Assembly: GCF_002005425.1 (NCBI RefSeq)
Contig: NZ_CP019704.1
Coordinates: 3,058,001 to 3,122,000, forward strand
DNA from: Polaribacter sp. BM10
GTDB taxonomy: Bacteria; Bacteroidota; Bacteroidia; Flavobacteriales; Flavobacteriaceae
Length of the DNA stretch: 64,000 nt
Direction of reading: 5' to 3'
The notes under the pieces are model-generated. The model had not been told where the DNA came from. It made no database searches and was given only the letters and a program-made list of their open reading frames with translations. Shown here in pieces: positions 9,258 to 17,603 of this stretch (positions within the stretch are counted from its first letter, which is position 1; every line of letters begins with the position of its first letter). A program made the translations under genes and the position numbers.

Positions 9258-10298
9258 ATGAAAAAAATTATAATAATAGTATTTGTTGCTTTTACAGTGT
9301 ATTCATGTAAAACAACTTTTAAATCAACTGAAAACAATACAGCTTCAAAACAATCTACAAACGATAAAACTGCAGATTTTACACTTGCTTTTGGATCTTG
9401 TAATAAACCGAATCAAAAGAATTTATTATGGGATGATGTTGCAGCTGTAAACCCAGATGTATGGCTTTGGGGAGGAGATATTATTTATGCAGATACAGAA
9501 GATATGGCTAAAATGGAAGCAGATTATAATCTTCAAAAAAAGCAAAAAGGTTATGATGCTCTTTTAAAACAAACAAAAATTTTAGGAGTTTGGGATGATC
9601 ATGATTTTGGTGCAAATGATGCGGGTGTAGAATATCCGAAAAAAGAAAAAAGTCAGGAGTTATTGTTAGATTTCTTAGGAGTTGATAAAAACTCTGCTAG
9701 AAGAAATAGAAAAGGCGTTTATCATTCAGAAGTTATAAAAACGGCTAAAGGTTCTGTGAAAATTATGTTGTTAGATACTCGTTATTTTAGAACAGATATC
9801 AGTAAAAAAAGCGTAAACGGAGATCAAGATAATCGTACTATTTTAGGAGAAAAACAATGGGCTTGGTTAGAAAATGAATTAGTTAATTCTAACGCACAGT
9901 TTAATATCATTTTAAGTAGTATACAAGTAATAGCAGAAAAGCATCCGTATGAAAAATGGGCAAATTTTCCGTTAGAACGTAAAAAAATGTTAGATGTAAT
10001 TGTGTCTTCAAAAGCTAATAATGTAATTCTATTATCTGGAGATCGTCATATATCAGAGTTTTCTAAAGAAGAAGTAAGTGGTTTAGCATATCCGTTAATT
10101 GATTTTACTTCTAGTGGAATGACGCATGCAAGTAAGAATTTTACAAAAGAATACAATCCGGCAAGAATTGGTAAGGTTGTTTCGTCAACAAGTTTCGGAG
10201 TGTTAAAAATTAATTTTGACAAAAATAGTGTCGAAATGGAAATGCGAGGAGATGATACTTTGCAGCAAAAAATAGAGCAAGTTTATCCATTAAAATAA
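9258..10298 (+). CDS. PhoD-like alkaline phosphatase lipoprotein
   Basis: 346 residues with a lipobox at C17 (FTVYSC). PhoD-type metallophosphatase motifs are present: FGSCNKPNQ, WLWGGDIIYAD, GVWDDHDFGANDAG, LLDTRYFRTD and ILLSGDRHISEF. PhoD family enzymes hydrolyse phosphomono- and diesters with Fe3+ and Ca2+. The D-x-D-H and GDRH blocks supply the expected metal ligands. It is probably cotranscribed with the EEP-family lipoprotein and functions with it and the TonB receptor in taking phosphorus from organic esters at the cell surface. That pathway role is inference from gene order; no Pho box was identified. Confidence 0.88.
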   Translation: MKKIIIIVFVAFTVYSCKTTFKSTENNTASKQSTNDKTADFTLAFGSCNKPNQKNLLWDDVAAVNPDVWLWGGDIIYADTEDMAKMEADYNLQKKQKGYDALLKQTKILGVWDDHDFGANDAGVEYPKKEKSQELLLDFLGVDKNSARRNRKGVYHSEVIKTAKGSVKIMLLDTRYFRTDISKKSVNGDQDNRTILGEKQWAWLENELVNSNAQFNIILSSIQVIAEKHPYEKWANFPLERKKMLDVIVSSKANNVILLSGDRHISEFSKEEVSGLAYPLIDFTSSGMTHASKNFTKEYNPARIGKVVSSTSFGVLKINFDKNSVEMEMRGDDTLQQKIEQVYPLK

Positions 10299-10336
10299 TT
10301 AAAAGTGTTACTCTAAATATTATTTTATTTCAGTAT

Positions 10337-10963
10337 TTAAAAGACGAGCTGTTTTTCTTTTTGAAGTGTTGTAGCAACAGTTTGACGGGTGACTCCAATA
10401 AGGTTACCCATGTCTTTTTTAGAAAGTAGATTACTCAATAAAAAACGTTGCCCTTTTGTATTTGTAACTTCGATATTGTAATATTCTTGTAAAGACTTTA
10501 CTTTATCTTCGATGTTTTTTTCTTTAATCGTTTTTAATTTCACCTCTGCAGAACACCATCTTTTTACAATGTAAGAAATAAACCAATTTGTAACAGCAGG
10601 TTCTGTTGTAGTTAAGTTTTTAAAAAAATCTAAGTCATATAATCTTATTTTGCAATCGATTAAAGCTTTTGCGTATTCTTGAAAAATACCATTTAGATAT
10701 TTTAAATTACCAAAAAACTCATTATGAGGTAAAACTTCATATACAAAACTATCACCGTCATCAGAATAGCCACCTAATTTTACCGCACCTGTTATTATTT
10801 CGTAAATAAAATTGTCTTTGTTTGGTGGTAAATAGATGTAATCGTTCTTTTTTACATCAATCTCAAATATTAATTGATCATTAATTGGTTTGTTTAAACT
10901 ATGTAAATAGGGTAAAAGCTTAAAATCTTCAAAACCTTTATTAATGGGTCTAATATCGTTCAT
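10337..10963 (-). CDS. Crp/Fnr family transcriptional regulator
   Basis: 208 residues from the ATG at 10963 (MNDIRPINKG). A longer reading from 11026 adds 21 residues that do not look conserved. The N-terminal half is a cyclic-nucleotide-binding-like beta barrel (IYEIITGAVKLGGYSDDGDSF, EFFGN), and the C-terminal part is a winged helix (SKKDMGNLIGVTRQTVATTL). No Cys cluster for an Fe-S sensor is visible, and the effector is unknown. Convergent with the PhoD-like gene, 38 bp away, without an obvious terminator between them. Confidence 0.88.
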   Translation of the reverse strand: MNDIRPINKGFEDFKLLPYLHSLNKPINDQLIFEIDVKKNDYIYLPPNKDNFIYEIITGAVKLGGYSDDGDSFVYEVLPHNEFFGNLKYLNGIFQEYAKALIDCKIRLYDLDFFKNLTTTEPAVTNWFISYIVKRWCSAEVKLKTIKEKNIEDKVKSLQEYYNIEVTNTKGQRFLLSNLLSKKDMGNLIGVTRQTVATTLQKEKQLVF

Positions 10964-11047
10964 TACGTTGTTTAATTGATTTAGCAGATAAATGTAATTT
11001 TTTAAGCATGCTCTAATGTTAAGCAATTATTATTTAACATCATTTTA

Positions 11048-11080
11048 TAAAAAAAAAAGCCAATCCAATTAAGGATTGAC
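11048..11080 (-). terminator. Terminator after the first DUF2383 gene
   Basis: On the minus strand GTCAATCC, loop TTAATT, GGATTGGC (positions 11080 to 11059) is followed by a run of Ts (11058 to 11050). Confidence 0.85.
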
Positions 11081-11127
11081 TTTTAATTAACTAACTATTA
11101 TCAAATTCAAATTTTACTATTTATTAA

Positions 11128-11574
11128 CTATGCTAATTCTTCTTCGACCATTAAAATATTAATAGCTGATTGAATTTTTTGCTGCTGTTGTTCTAACATT
11201 TTTCTTGTTGATGGTGCAAAAGCATCTTCCTTTAGAATCTCTTTATACTCTTCTAAGCTTGCTTTTTCACCTCTTAAAGCTTCCTCTAAAATTGCCTCTT
11301 CATCATTTGTACTAAATAAAGATTTTAAAGACATCCAGTTTCTGTGCATTGCACCTTTAAAAGAGCCGTCATCTTCCGGGATTTGGCCGTAAGACAATAT
11401 TTCTGTTCTTAATTCTTTTGCGAATTGGCTTCTTTCTGAAGCTCTATTTTTAAAGAAAATTTTTAAATTAGAACTTTCTACGTTTTCTGCAGAATTTAAA
11501 TATCCTTTCTCTGCATCGTAATTTTTCTCTAGTAATTCGTTTAACTTATTCGAAATTTTTTCTGTGTACTTCAT
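11128..11574 (-). CDS. Ferritin-like DUF2383 (PA2169 family) protein
   Basis: 148 residues predicted as a four-helix bundle without membrane segments or signal. The family pattern is clear: LNELLEKNYDAEKGY at the start, a central HRNWMSLKSLF and a LEEALRGEKASLEEYKEIL helix. PA2169-family proteins are stress-associated and of uncertain biochemical role; a ferritin-like fold has been proposed. A close paralogue lies at 20369-20818. A TATCTTTG -7 element is on the minus strand at 11648 to 11641, but unlike its paralogue this gene shows no GAGYTAA array upstream, so the two copies are probably regulated differently. Confidence 0.85.
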   Translation of the reverse strand: MKYTEKISNKLNELLEKNYDAEKGYLNSAENVESSNLKIFFKNRASERSQFAKELRTEILSYGQIPEDDGSFKGAMHRNWMSLKSLFSTNDEEAILEEALRGEKASLEEYKEILKEDAFAPSTRKMLEQQQQKIQSAINILMVEEELA

Positions 11575-11780
11575 TGTGTCATTTTCATTTTAATTTCAAT
11601 ATCGTTCTTTATAGATGTGTATTGTTTCGCATCTGCAACTCAAAGATACAAGCTAAATTAGAAGATAAAAGATGTTTAACAAGGTTTATGATTTCTTAAC
11701 TATTTTTAACGGTCTTAATGTTAAAATAATGGGTTAAGCTTTAACATTTTAATCAAAATCATTGTGAGCCAATATAATAG

Positions 11781-11810
11781 TTGATTAATAGAAAAAAAGT
11801 TGTATTTTTG
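11781..11810 (+). promoter_or_regulatory. rpsP promoter
   Basis: TTG at 11781-11783, a 19-bp spacer, then TATTTTTG at 11803-11810. This is a full match to the Bacteroidota housekeeping promoter layout (TTG-N19-TANNTTTG). Confidence 0.8.
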
Positions 11811-11816
11811 CGCCCA

Positions 11817-11863
11817 CTTACCACGAGATGGTAAGATTATTAATAATCAAGGTCGAGAACCTT
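11817..11863 (+). promoter_or_regulatory. Structured rpsP leader with twin CGAGA-loop hairpins
   Basis: Hairpin 1 is CTTACCA-CGAGA-TGGTAAG (11817-11835). Hairpin 2 is AAGGT-CGAGA-ACCTT (11849-11863). Both have the same CGAGA pentaloop, and the self-complementary GATTATTAATAATC lies between them. The pair ends 16 bp before the rpsP start. It looks like an autoregulatory ribosomal protein leader for bS16; I recall bS16 leaders being proposed in Flavobacteria but cannot check a match. Confidence 0.6.
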
Positions 11864-11879
11864 AAAAAATTAACAAATT

Positions 11880-12413
11880 ATGTCTGTAAAAATCAGATTA
11901 CAAAGACACGGTAAAAAAGGGAAACCATTCTATTGGATCGTTGCCGCTGATGCTCGTGCAAAAAGAGATGGTAAATACTTAGAAAAAATTGGTACTTACA
12001 ATCCTAACGTAAACCCTGCAGAAATCAACTTAAACGTAGATAAAGCTGTACAATGGTTACAAAATGGTGCACAACCAACGCAAACTGCAAAAAACATTTT
12101 ATCTTACAAAGGTGCAATGTTAAAAAATCATTTAGCTGGTGGTGTTAGAAAAGGTGCTTTAACTCAAGAGCAAGCAGATGCAAAATTTGCAGCTTGGTTA
12201 GAGGCAAAGTCTACAAAAATTGCTGATAAAGAAGCAGGTTTATCTAAAGCTCAATCTGATGCAAAAGCAGCAGCTTTAGCAGCAGAAAAAGCAGTTAACG
12301 AAGCAAGAATTGAAGCAGCTAAACCAGTTGTAGAAGAGGTTGCTGAAGAAGTTGCTACAGAAGAAGCAGCTCCAGAAACTATTGATGAAGCAGCAGAAAA
12401 AGCAGCAGAATAA
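11880..12413 (+). CDS. rpsP: 30S ribosomal protein S16 with extended acidic tail
   Basis: The S16 core occupies about residues 1-80 (VKIRLQRHGKKGKPFYWIVAADARAKRDG, then LEKIGTYNPN). The total length is 177 residues, about twice the bacterial norm, because of a C-terminal region from about 110 onward rich in Ala, Glu and Lys (for example KAAALAAEKAVNEA and VEEVAEEVATEEAAPE). Such tails are common in Bacteroidota. First gene of an rpsP-rimM-tRNA-Ser unit, 19 bp before rimM. Likely controlled by the leader hairpins at 11817-11863. Confidence 0.97.
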   Translation: MSVKIRLQRHGKKGKPFYWIVAADARAKRDGKYLEKIGTYNPNVNPAEINLNVDKAVQWLQNGAQPTQTAKNILSYKGAMLKNHLAGGVRKGALTQEQADAKFAAWLEAKSTKIADKEAGLSKAQSDAKAAALAAEKAVNEARIEAAKPVVEEVAEEVATEEAAPETIDEAAEKAAE

Positions 12414-12432
12414 ATTATAAAGTTATACGAAT

Positions 12433-12957
12433 ATGCGTAAAGAAGATTGTTTTTATTTAGGCAGAATCGTAACAAAATATAGTTTTAAGGGAGAAGTTGT
12501 TATCAAGTTAGATACAGACGAACCCGAGTTGTACAAAAATATGGAATCAGTTTATGTCGAATTTGGCACAAACCTGGTTCCATTTTTTATTGATAAAAGC
12601 TCGCTACATAAAGGTAATCAACTACGTGTGCAGTTTGAAGATGTTTACTCTGAAGAAGAAGCAGATTCAATTTTAAAATGTGGTGTTTATTTACCCACAA
12701 CAATGTTACCAAAACTAACCGGAGATAAGTTTTATTACCACGAAGTAATAGGTTTTACAGTGACTGATGCTAATTTTGGTGAAGTTGGTACAATTGTTCA
12801 TATAAATGACAAAGCTGCTCAACCATTATTTGAAATCGATAGAGATGGTAATGAGGTGTTTATACCAATGGTAGACGATTTTATTAAAAAGGTTGATAGA
12901 GAAAATAAAACTATAGAAGTTGAAACTCCTAACGGACTTATAGAACTTTATCTATAA
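12433..12957 (+). CDS. rimM: Ribosome maturation factor RimM
   Basis: 174-residue 30S assembly factor. The N-terminal RimM beta-barrel has CFYLGRIVTKYSFKGEVVIKLDTDEP, and the C-terminal PRC-barrel part has FYYHEVIGFTVTD and FIPMVDDFIKKVD. It binds S19 and the 16S head domain during assembly. It follows rpsP by 19 bp, the usual rpsP-rimM pairing, and its stop is 2 bp before tRNA-Ser, so the tRNA is probably cut from the same transcript. Confidence 0.95.
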   Translation: MRKEDCFYLGRIVTKYSFKGEVVIKLDTDEPELYKNMESVYVEFGTNLVPFFIDKSSLHKGNQLRVQFEDVYSEEEADSILKCGVYLPTTMLPKLTGDKFYYHEVIGFTVTDANFGEVGTIVHINDKAAQPLFEIDRDGNEVFIPMVDDFIKKVDRENKTIEVETPNGLIELYL

Positions 12958-12959
12958 AA

Positions 12960-13046
12960 AGAGAGGTGCTAGAGCGGTCGAATAGGCTACCCTGGAAAGG
13001 TAGTGTGCTGGTAACGGTACCAAGGGTTCGAATCCCTTTCTCTCTG
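12960..13046 (+). tRNA. tRNA-Ser(GGA)
   Basis: Acceptor AGAGAGG pairs with TCTCTCT (one G-U) plus discriminator G. The anticodon arm is CTACC-CTGGAAA-GGTAG with GGA at 12994-12996. A long variable arm and the T-arm AAGGG-TTCGAAT-CCCTT follow. CCA is not encoded. Confidence 0.95.
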
Positions 13047-13083
13047 CTAAAAAAATATATTTAAAATTTAATTATTTAAAAAG

Positions 13084-13110
13084 TTCTGTGTAATTAAACA
13101 CAGAATTTTT
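13084..13110 (+). terminator. Terminator of the rpsP-rimM-tRNA unit
   Basis: TTCTGTGT (13084-13091), loop AATTAA, ACACAGAA (13098-13105), then five Ts. Confidence 0.9.
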
Positions 13111-13129
13111 AGTTTAAAAAACTAATATT

Positions 13130-13852
13130 TTGTCAAAACCATTTAGATTTAAAGAGTTTACGGTGCATCAAGATAAAACTGCCATGAAAATTGGTACAGA
13201 CGGTGTTTTATTAGGAGCTTGGTGTTCTTTAGGTGAGTATCCAGATACTGTTTTAGATGTTGGTTCTGGTACAGGTGTTATTTCTTTAATGATAGCACAA
13301 CGTTGTGATGCAATGACTATTGATGCTGTAGAAATTGATGAAGGTGCTTACGAACAAAGTGTAGATAATTTTGAAAAATCTGATTGGGCAGATCGTTTGT
13401 ATTGTTACAATGCAACTTTTAAAGAATTTGCAGACGAAATAGAGGAGGAAGAAGAAGAGTATGATGTTATAGTTTCTAATCCGCCATTTTATACAGATAA
13501 TTTCGAAACCGATGATAATGCCAGAAATAAAGCTAGATTTACATCGGCTTTATCATTTGAAGATTTAATAAGTAATACAGCAAAAATTTTATCTAAATCG
13601 GGTGTTTTTTCTGTAATTATTCCTTTTAAAGAAGAAACGAGTTTTATTGATTTAGCAAAAAAAAATCATTTATTTCCTACTAGAATTTGCCGAGTTAAAG
13701 GCACAGAAACATCAGAAATTAAAAGAAGTTTATTAGAGTTTTCTTTTATTGAAAAAGAATTTTCGATAGAAAATTTAACAATAGAAATCTCTCGACATGA
13801 ATATACAGAAGCTTATAAAAATCTTACAAAAGATTTTTATTTAAATATGTAA
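13130..13852 (+). CDS. tRNA1(Val) (adenine37-N6)-methyltransferase
   Basis: 240-residue class I methyltransferase of the YfiC/TrmN6 type. Visible are TVLDVGSGTGVISLMIAQR (SAM-binding motif I, about 40-60), IDAVEIDEGA (motif II) and the catalytic NPPF (IVSNPPFYTDNF) typical of adenine-N6 methyltransferases. The family methylates A37 of tRNA-Val. The start used is TTG at 13130, because the N-terminal motif PFRFKEFTVHQDKTAMKIGTDGVLLGAW is family-typical and the first ATG (13181) falls inside it. The gene begins about 20 bp after the terminator of the tRNA-Ser unit. Confidence 0.87.
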   Translation: MSKPFRFKEFTVHQDKTAMKIGTDGVLLGAWCSLGEYPDTVLDVGSGTGVISLMIAQRCDAMTIDAVEIDEGAYEQSVDNFEKSDWADRLYCYNATFKEFADEIEEEEEEYDVIVSNPPFYTDNFETDDNARNKARFTSALSFEDLISNTAKILSKSGVFSVIIPFKEETSFIDLAKKNHLFPTRICRVKGTETSEIKRSLLEFSFIEKEFSIENLTIEISRHEYTEAYKNLTKDFYLNM

Positions 13853-13861
13853 ATTTTTATG

Positions 13862-15232
13862 TTAGCCAATAACGTTATTTGGATTATAACCTAAATAAGG
13901 CACATCTTTTTCTTTAAATTTTATTCCGTAATTTTCTAATTCTTTTAAAATTGGCTCGTACACTTCTTTAGATATAGGTAGTTGTACTCCCGGAGTTTTA
14001 ATTTCGCCTTTTAAAATCTTTAAAGCAGCAATTGCAACCGGTAAACCAACGGTTTTTGCCATAGCAGTATATTTTTGATTTTCGCCAATAACAACTAAGC
14101 TACTTTCTATTTGTTTTTTTTCTCCGTTTAATTCGTAACCAAATAAATGTTGCATAACAATCATGTCTTTATCATCTTCTTGCAATGTCCAAGAATCTTC
14201 GAGAATTTTTTGTAGCATTTGTGCAGGGGTTGCGCTTTTTAAACCAATAATTTTCTTAGGATTAAAAAGATCAAGCTCAACTAATTTTTGCCACATAATA
14301 TCATCTTGATCAATTTTTAAATAAGAACGTAGTTTTAGTTCAACAGAATCCGAAGGTGAATAGGCTAAAAATAGATTTACAAAATCTCTGTAGCTCATTT
14401 TATCAGAATTTTCTATGATGTATGTATCATCTGTCATACCCAATTGCACAAAAATATTCCATGCTCTAGAAAAACCAACTTTTCTAATGGTGCCTCTGTA
14501 CATTGTTGGTATGTTTTCTAAACCATAAACATTTCTATATTTTAAAGAATCTCTGTTAGCATAGGCTTCAAAATCTCCGCTTCCATTAATTTTTAAAAAC
14601 TCTGTACGTCTAAATAATTTATGATAAGGTATGTATTTGTAAGTTCCTTCTTGTATAAACATTGCGGCACCGCCTTGTCCTGCTAAAACTACATTTCTCG
14701 GATTCCAAGTAAATTTGTAATTCCATAAATTAGTATCGCTTTCTGGTGCTACTAATCCGCCTGTAAAAGATTCAAATAAAAGTAATTTGGCATTTTTTTC
14801 TCTTAATTTATCAAGAACTTGCATTGCACTCATGTGATCAATTCCTGGGTCTACACCAATTTCATTCATAAATACCAAACCATTTTCTTTTGCTTTAGAA
14901 TCTAAGGCTTTCATTTCTTCGGATATATAAGAAGCGGTTACCAAATGTTTTTTTAATTTGATACAATCTTTTGCTACTTCAATATGAAATCTTGCAGGCA
15001 ACATAGAAATTACAATATTTGCATTTTCGATACACTTTAAGCGATTTTCTTGATCAAAAACATCCAATTGAATAGCTTTTGCATTTTTTTGTTTTCCAAT
15101 TAATTTTTTTGCATTATCAACAGATACGTCTCCTATTGTAACGTAGAGATTTTCTTGTTCAGATTTGTCTAAAAGATATTTTATAAGAGAAGAACTAGAT
15201 TTACCTGCGCCAATAATTAGGATGTTTTTCAT
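13862..15232 (-). CDS. Saccharopine dehydrogenase family protein
   Basis: 456 residues from the ATG at 15232 (MKNILIIGAGKSS). A longer reading from 15292 would overlap the divergent gene and adds no conserved sequence. An N-terminal Rossmann fold (IGAGKSSSSLIKYLL) is followed by a saccharopine dehydrogenase C-terminal domain (FMNEIGVDPGIDHMSAMQVLD, ESFTGGLVAPESD). The family interconverts saccharopine with 2-aminoadipate semialdehyde and glutamate in lysine metabolism. A matching lysine-ketoglutarate reductase is not in the window, so the exact reaction is inferred. Confidence 0.85.
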   Translation of the reverse strand: MKNILIIGAGKSSSSLIKYLLDKSEQENLYVTIGDVSVDNAKKLIGKQKNAKAIQLDVFDQENRLKCIENANIVISMLPARFHIEVAKDCIKLKKHLVTASYISEEMKALDSKAKENGLVFMNEIGVDPGIDHMSAMQVLDKLREKNAKLLLFESFTGGLVAPESDTNLWNYKFTWNPRNVVLAGQGGAAMFIQEGTYKYIPYHKLFRRTEFLKINGSGDFEAYANRDSLKYRNVYGLENIPTMYRGTIRKVGFSRAWNIFVQLGMTDDTYIIENSDKMSYRDFVNLFLAYSPSDSVELKLRSYLKIDQDDIMWQKLVELDLFNPKKIIGLKSATPAQMLQKILEDSWTLQEDDKDMIVMQHLFGYELNGEKKQIESSLVVIGENQKYTAMAKTVGLPVAIAALKILKGEIKTPGVQLPISKEVYEPILKELENYGIKFKEKDVPYLGYNPNNVIG

Positions 15233-15304
15233 GGAATAAGATGTATTTTTGTATGTAATACGAATATACATTAATTGTTTAAAATTAAACAAAAACCATT
15301 AAAA

Positions 15305-15685
15305 ATGTTTAAAAATTTAATTATTACTAGCGTGCTTGGTGCTTTGGCTATTGTTTTAGGTGCTTTTGGCGCACATGCATTAAAAGAAAGTTTATCTGCA
15401 ACAGAGTTGCTTAGTTTCGAAACAGCGGTTAGATATCAAATGTATCATGTAATAGTTTTACTTTTTGTAAATACTTATAACGAATTTTCAATTTCTCAAA
15501 AAAATAGGATAAGTCTATTTTTCTTTTTAGGAATTTTATTCTTTTCAGGTTCTATTTATGCAATAAATTTAACTTCAATTACGGCAAAATCTATTTGGTT
15601 TGTAACACCACTGGGTGGTTTGTTTTTTATAATTGGTTGGATTTTAATGATTACACTATTCGTAAAAAAAATATCAAATAAATAA
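15305..15685 (+). CDS. DUF423 membrane protein
   Basis: 126 residues from the ATG at 15305 (MFKNLIITSVLGALAIVLGAFGAHAL). Four hydrophobic segments are seen. The family hallmark GAFGAHALK and the conserved RYQMYHVIVLL follow directly. YwdK/YgdD-type inner membrane protein of unknown function. An upstream TTG at 15275 is in frame but would put non-hydrophobic residues before the first helix and overlap the divergent gene's alternative start. Confidence 0.85.
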   Translation: MFKNLIITSVLGALAIVLGAFGAHALKESLSATELLSFETAVRYQMYHVIVLLFVNTYNEFSISQKNRISLFFFLGILFFSGSIYAINLTSITAKSIWFVTPLGGLFFIIGWILMITLFVKKISNK

Positions 15686-15712
15686 TATATTCATAAAAAA
15701 GAGGTAAATAAC

Positions 15713-15742
15713 TTTTCTGTAAAAAAATATTGTTTAATTTTG
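15713..15742 (+). promoter_or_regulatory. pckA promoter
   Basis: TAATTTTG at 15735-15742 with a weak TTT 19 bp upstream. It overlaps an in-frame TTG at 15740, which supports the internal ATG at 15779 as the true pckA start. Confidence 0.65.
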
Positions 15743-15778
15743 TCGTGTAATAATAGAAACACAACTAAAATTATAGAA

Positions 15779-17389
15779 ATGATAAATCTAAATACGAAAT
15801 CGATTTCGTTAGAAAATTTAGGAATCAGAAATGCAACTGTTCGCTACCAATTAACTTCGGATGAACTGCATGCAGAAACTTTAGAAAAAGAACAAGGTGT
15901 AGAATCTTCTTTAGGCGCAATTGCGGTTAATACCGGAGAGTTTACAGGAAGATCACCAAAAGATAGGTTTATCGTAAAAGATGATATTACCAAAGACCAA
16001 GTTTGGTGGAGTGATATTAACTTACCATTTGACGCTGATAAATTTGATGCACTTTATAACAAAGTAACAGATTACCTTTCGGATAAAGAATTATTTGTAA
16101 GAGATTCTTATGCTTGTGCAGACGAAGATTATAAATTAAATATTCGCGTTGTAAACGAATATCCTTGGAGTAATATGTTTGCTCATAATATGTTTTTAAG
16201 ACCTACGGAAGAAGAACTTAAAACATTTGATGCAGAATGGACAGTTGTTAATGCACCTGGTTTTATGGCAGATGCAGCGGTAGATGGCACACGTCAGCAT
16301 AACTTCGCAATTTTAAACTTTACAAGAAAAATTGCTTTAATTGGTGGTACAGGATATACTGGTGAAATTAAAAAAGGAATATTTTCTGCTTTAAATTTTA
16401 TCTTACCAGTCTATAAAAACACCTTACCAATGCATTGTTCTGCAAACGTTGGTAAAGATGGTGATACAGCTATTTTCTTCGGATTATCTGGTACAGGTAA
16501 AACAACACTTTCAACAGATCCAGACAGAAGTTTAATTGGTGATGATGAACATGGTTGGACTGCAGAAAACTCTGTTTTTAACTTTGAAGGAGGTTGTTAT
16601 GCCAAAGTAATAAACCTTTCTAAAGAGCAAGAACCAGAAATTTTTGGTGCCATTAAAAAAGGAGCAATCTTAGAAAATGTTATTATGGATGATAAAGGTG
16701 AAATAGACTTTGCAGACATATCAATAACACAAAATACTAGAGTTAGTTATCCAATTTATCATATAGAAAATATTAAAAAACCATCAATTGGTAAAAATCC
16801 TAAAAATATTTTCTTTTTAACGGCAGATGCTTTTGGTGTATTGCCTCCAATATCTAAATTAACACCTAACCAAGCTGCATATCACTTTATATCTGGTTAT
16901 ACAGCTAAAGTTGCAGGTACAGAAGCAGGTGTAACAGAACCAACACCAAGTTTTTCTGCGTGTTTTGGTGCGCCTTTTATGCCTTTACATCCAACTAAAT
17001 ATGCGGAAATGCTGAGTAAGAAGATGAAAGATGCAGGTGTAAACGTGTGGTTAATTAATACAGGTTGGTCTGGTGGACAATATGGTGTTGGAAGAAGAAT
17101 GCCATTAAAATATACAAGAGCAATGATTTCTGCTGTTTTAAACGGCGATTTAGGAAGTTATACATATGAAGATTATCATATTCATTCAGTTTTTGGTGTG
17201 GCACAACCTAGAAGTTGTCCTGGTGTACCAACAGAATTATTAAGCCCGAGAGCTACATGGAACAATGATGAAGCTTACTATAAAACGGCATTTAAATTAT
17301 CAAATGCATTTAGACACAACTTTAAACAATTTGAAGATGTAGCTAGTGAAGACATCCGTAGAGGAGGACCACAGCGTTATGCTTTTTAG
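15779..17389 (+). CDS. pckA: Phosphoenolpyruvate carboxykinase (ATP)
   Basis: 536 residues from ATG 15779. ATP-type PEPCK, which makes phosphoenolpyruvate from oxaloacetate and ATP at the entry to gluconeogenesis. Visible are the P-loop GLSGTGKTTLSTD (about 236-248), the kinase-2 metal site LIGDDEHGW, GEFTGRSPKDRFIVKD near the start, and the substrate-binding NTGWSGGQYGVGRRM near 428-442. Full length for the family, with no damage. Monocistronic, with its own promoter and a terminator just downstream. Confidence 0.97.
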   Translation: MINLNTKSISLENLGIRNATVRYQLTSDELHAETLEKEQGVESSLGAIAVNTGEFTGRSPKDRFIVKDDITKDQVWWSDINLPFDADKFDALYNKVTDYLSDKELFVRDSYACADEDYKLNIRVVNEYPWSNMFAHNMFLRPTEEELKTFDAEWTVVNAPGFMADAAVDGTRQHNFAILNFTRKIALIGGTGYTGEIKKGIFSALNFILPVYKNTLPMHCSANVGKDGDTAIFFGLSGTGKTTLSTDPDRSLIGDDEHGWTAENSVFNFEGGCYAKVINLSKEQEPEIFGAIKKGAILENVIMDDKGEIDFADISITQNTRVSYPIYHIENIKKPSIGKNPKNIFFLTADAFGVLPPISKLTPNQAAYHFISGYTAKVAGTEAGVTEPTPSFSACFGAPFMPLHPTKYAEMLSKKMKDAGVNVWLINTGWSGGQYGVGRRMPLKYTRAMISAVLNGDLGSYTYEDYHIHSVFGVAQPRSCPGVPTELLSPRATWNNDEAYYKTAFKLSNAFRHNFKQFEDVASEDIRRGGPQRYAF

Positions 17390-17414
17390 ATAAAAAACAT
17401 ATATTATTGATAAA

Positions 17415-17440
17415 AACACTTCTTTTTGAGGTGTTTTTTG
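17415..17440 (+). terminator. pckA terminator
   Basis: AACACTTC (17415-17422), loop TTTTT, GAGGTGTT (17428-17435), then a T-rich tail. One G-U pair. Confidence 0.8.
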
Positions 17441-17475
17441 TGTTTTTAAGCTTATTTTTCATTAAAAATTGGTTT

Positions 17476-17531
17476 GAGTCAAGATTTGAAGTTATAGAGT
17501 TAATGTAAACTACTCTTTCAAATTATCTTTG
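17476..17531 (+). promoter_or_regulatory. Candidate activator array and promoter of the YtxH operon
   Basis: Half-site GAGTCAA at 17476-17482, second half-site GAGTTAA at 17497-17503 (21 bp start to start), then the -7 element TATCTTTG at 17524-17531, exactly 27 bp after the start of the second half-site. No TTG is at the normal -33 position. Confidence 0.65.
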
Positions 17532-17603
17532 TGGTGTACTTATAATGGTACAGAAATTGCAATAATTAGAATAACAGAGAAAGTTAACCATAAAAAAATA
17601 AAT

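Noticed and set aside
13130..13180. First ATG as the start of the tRNA methyltransferase
   Set aside because: It falls inside the conserved N-terminal motif; the TTG at 13130 keeps the complete domain.
15740..15778. Longer pckA start at TTG 15740
   Set aside because: It overlaps the TAATTTTG -7 element, so these codons would not be in the mRNA.
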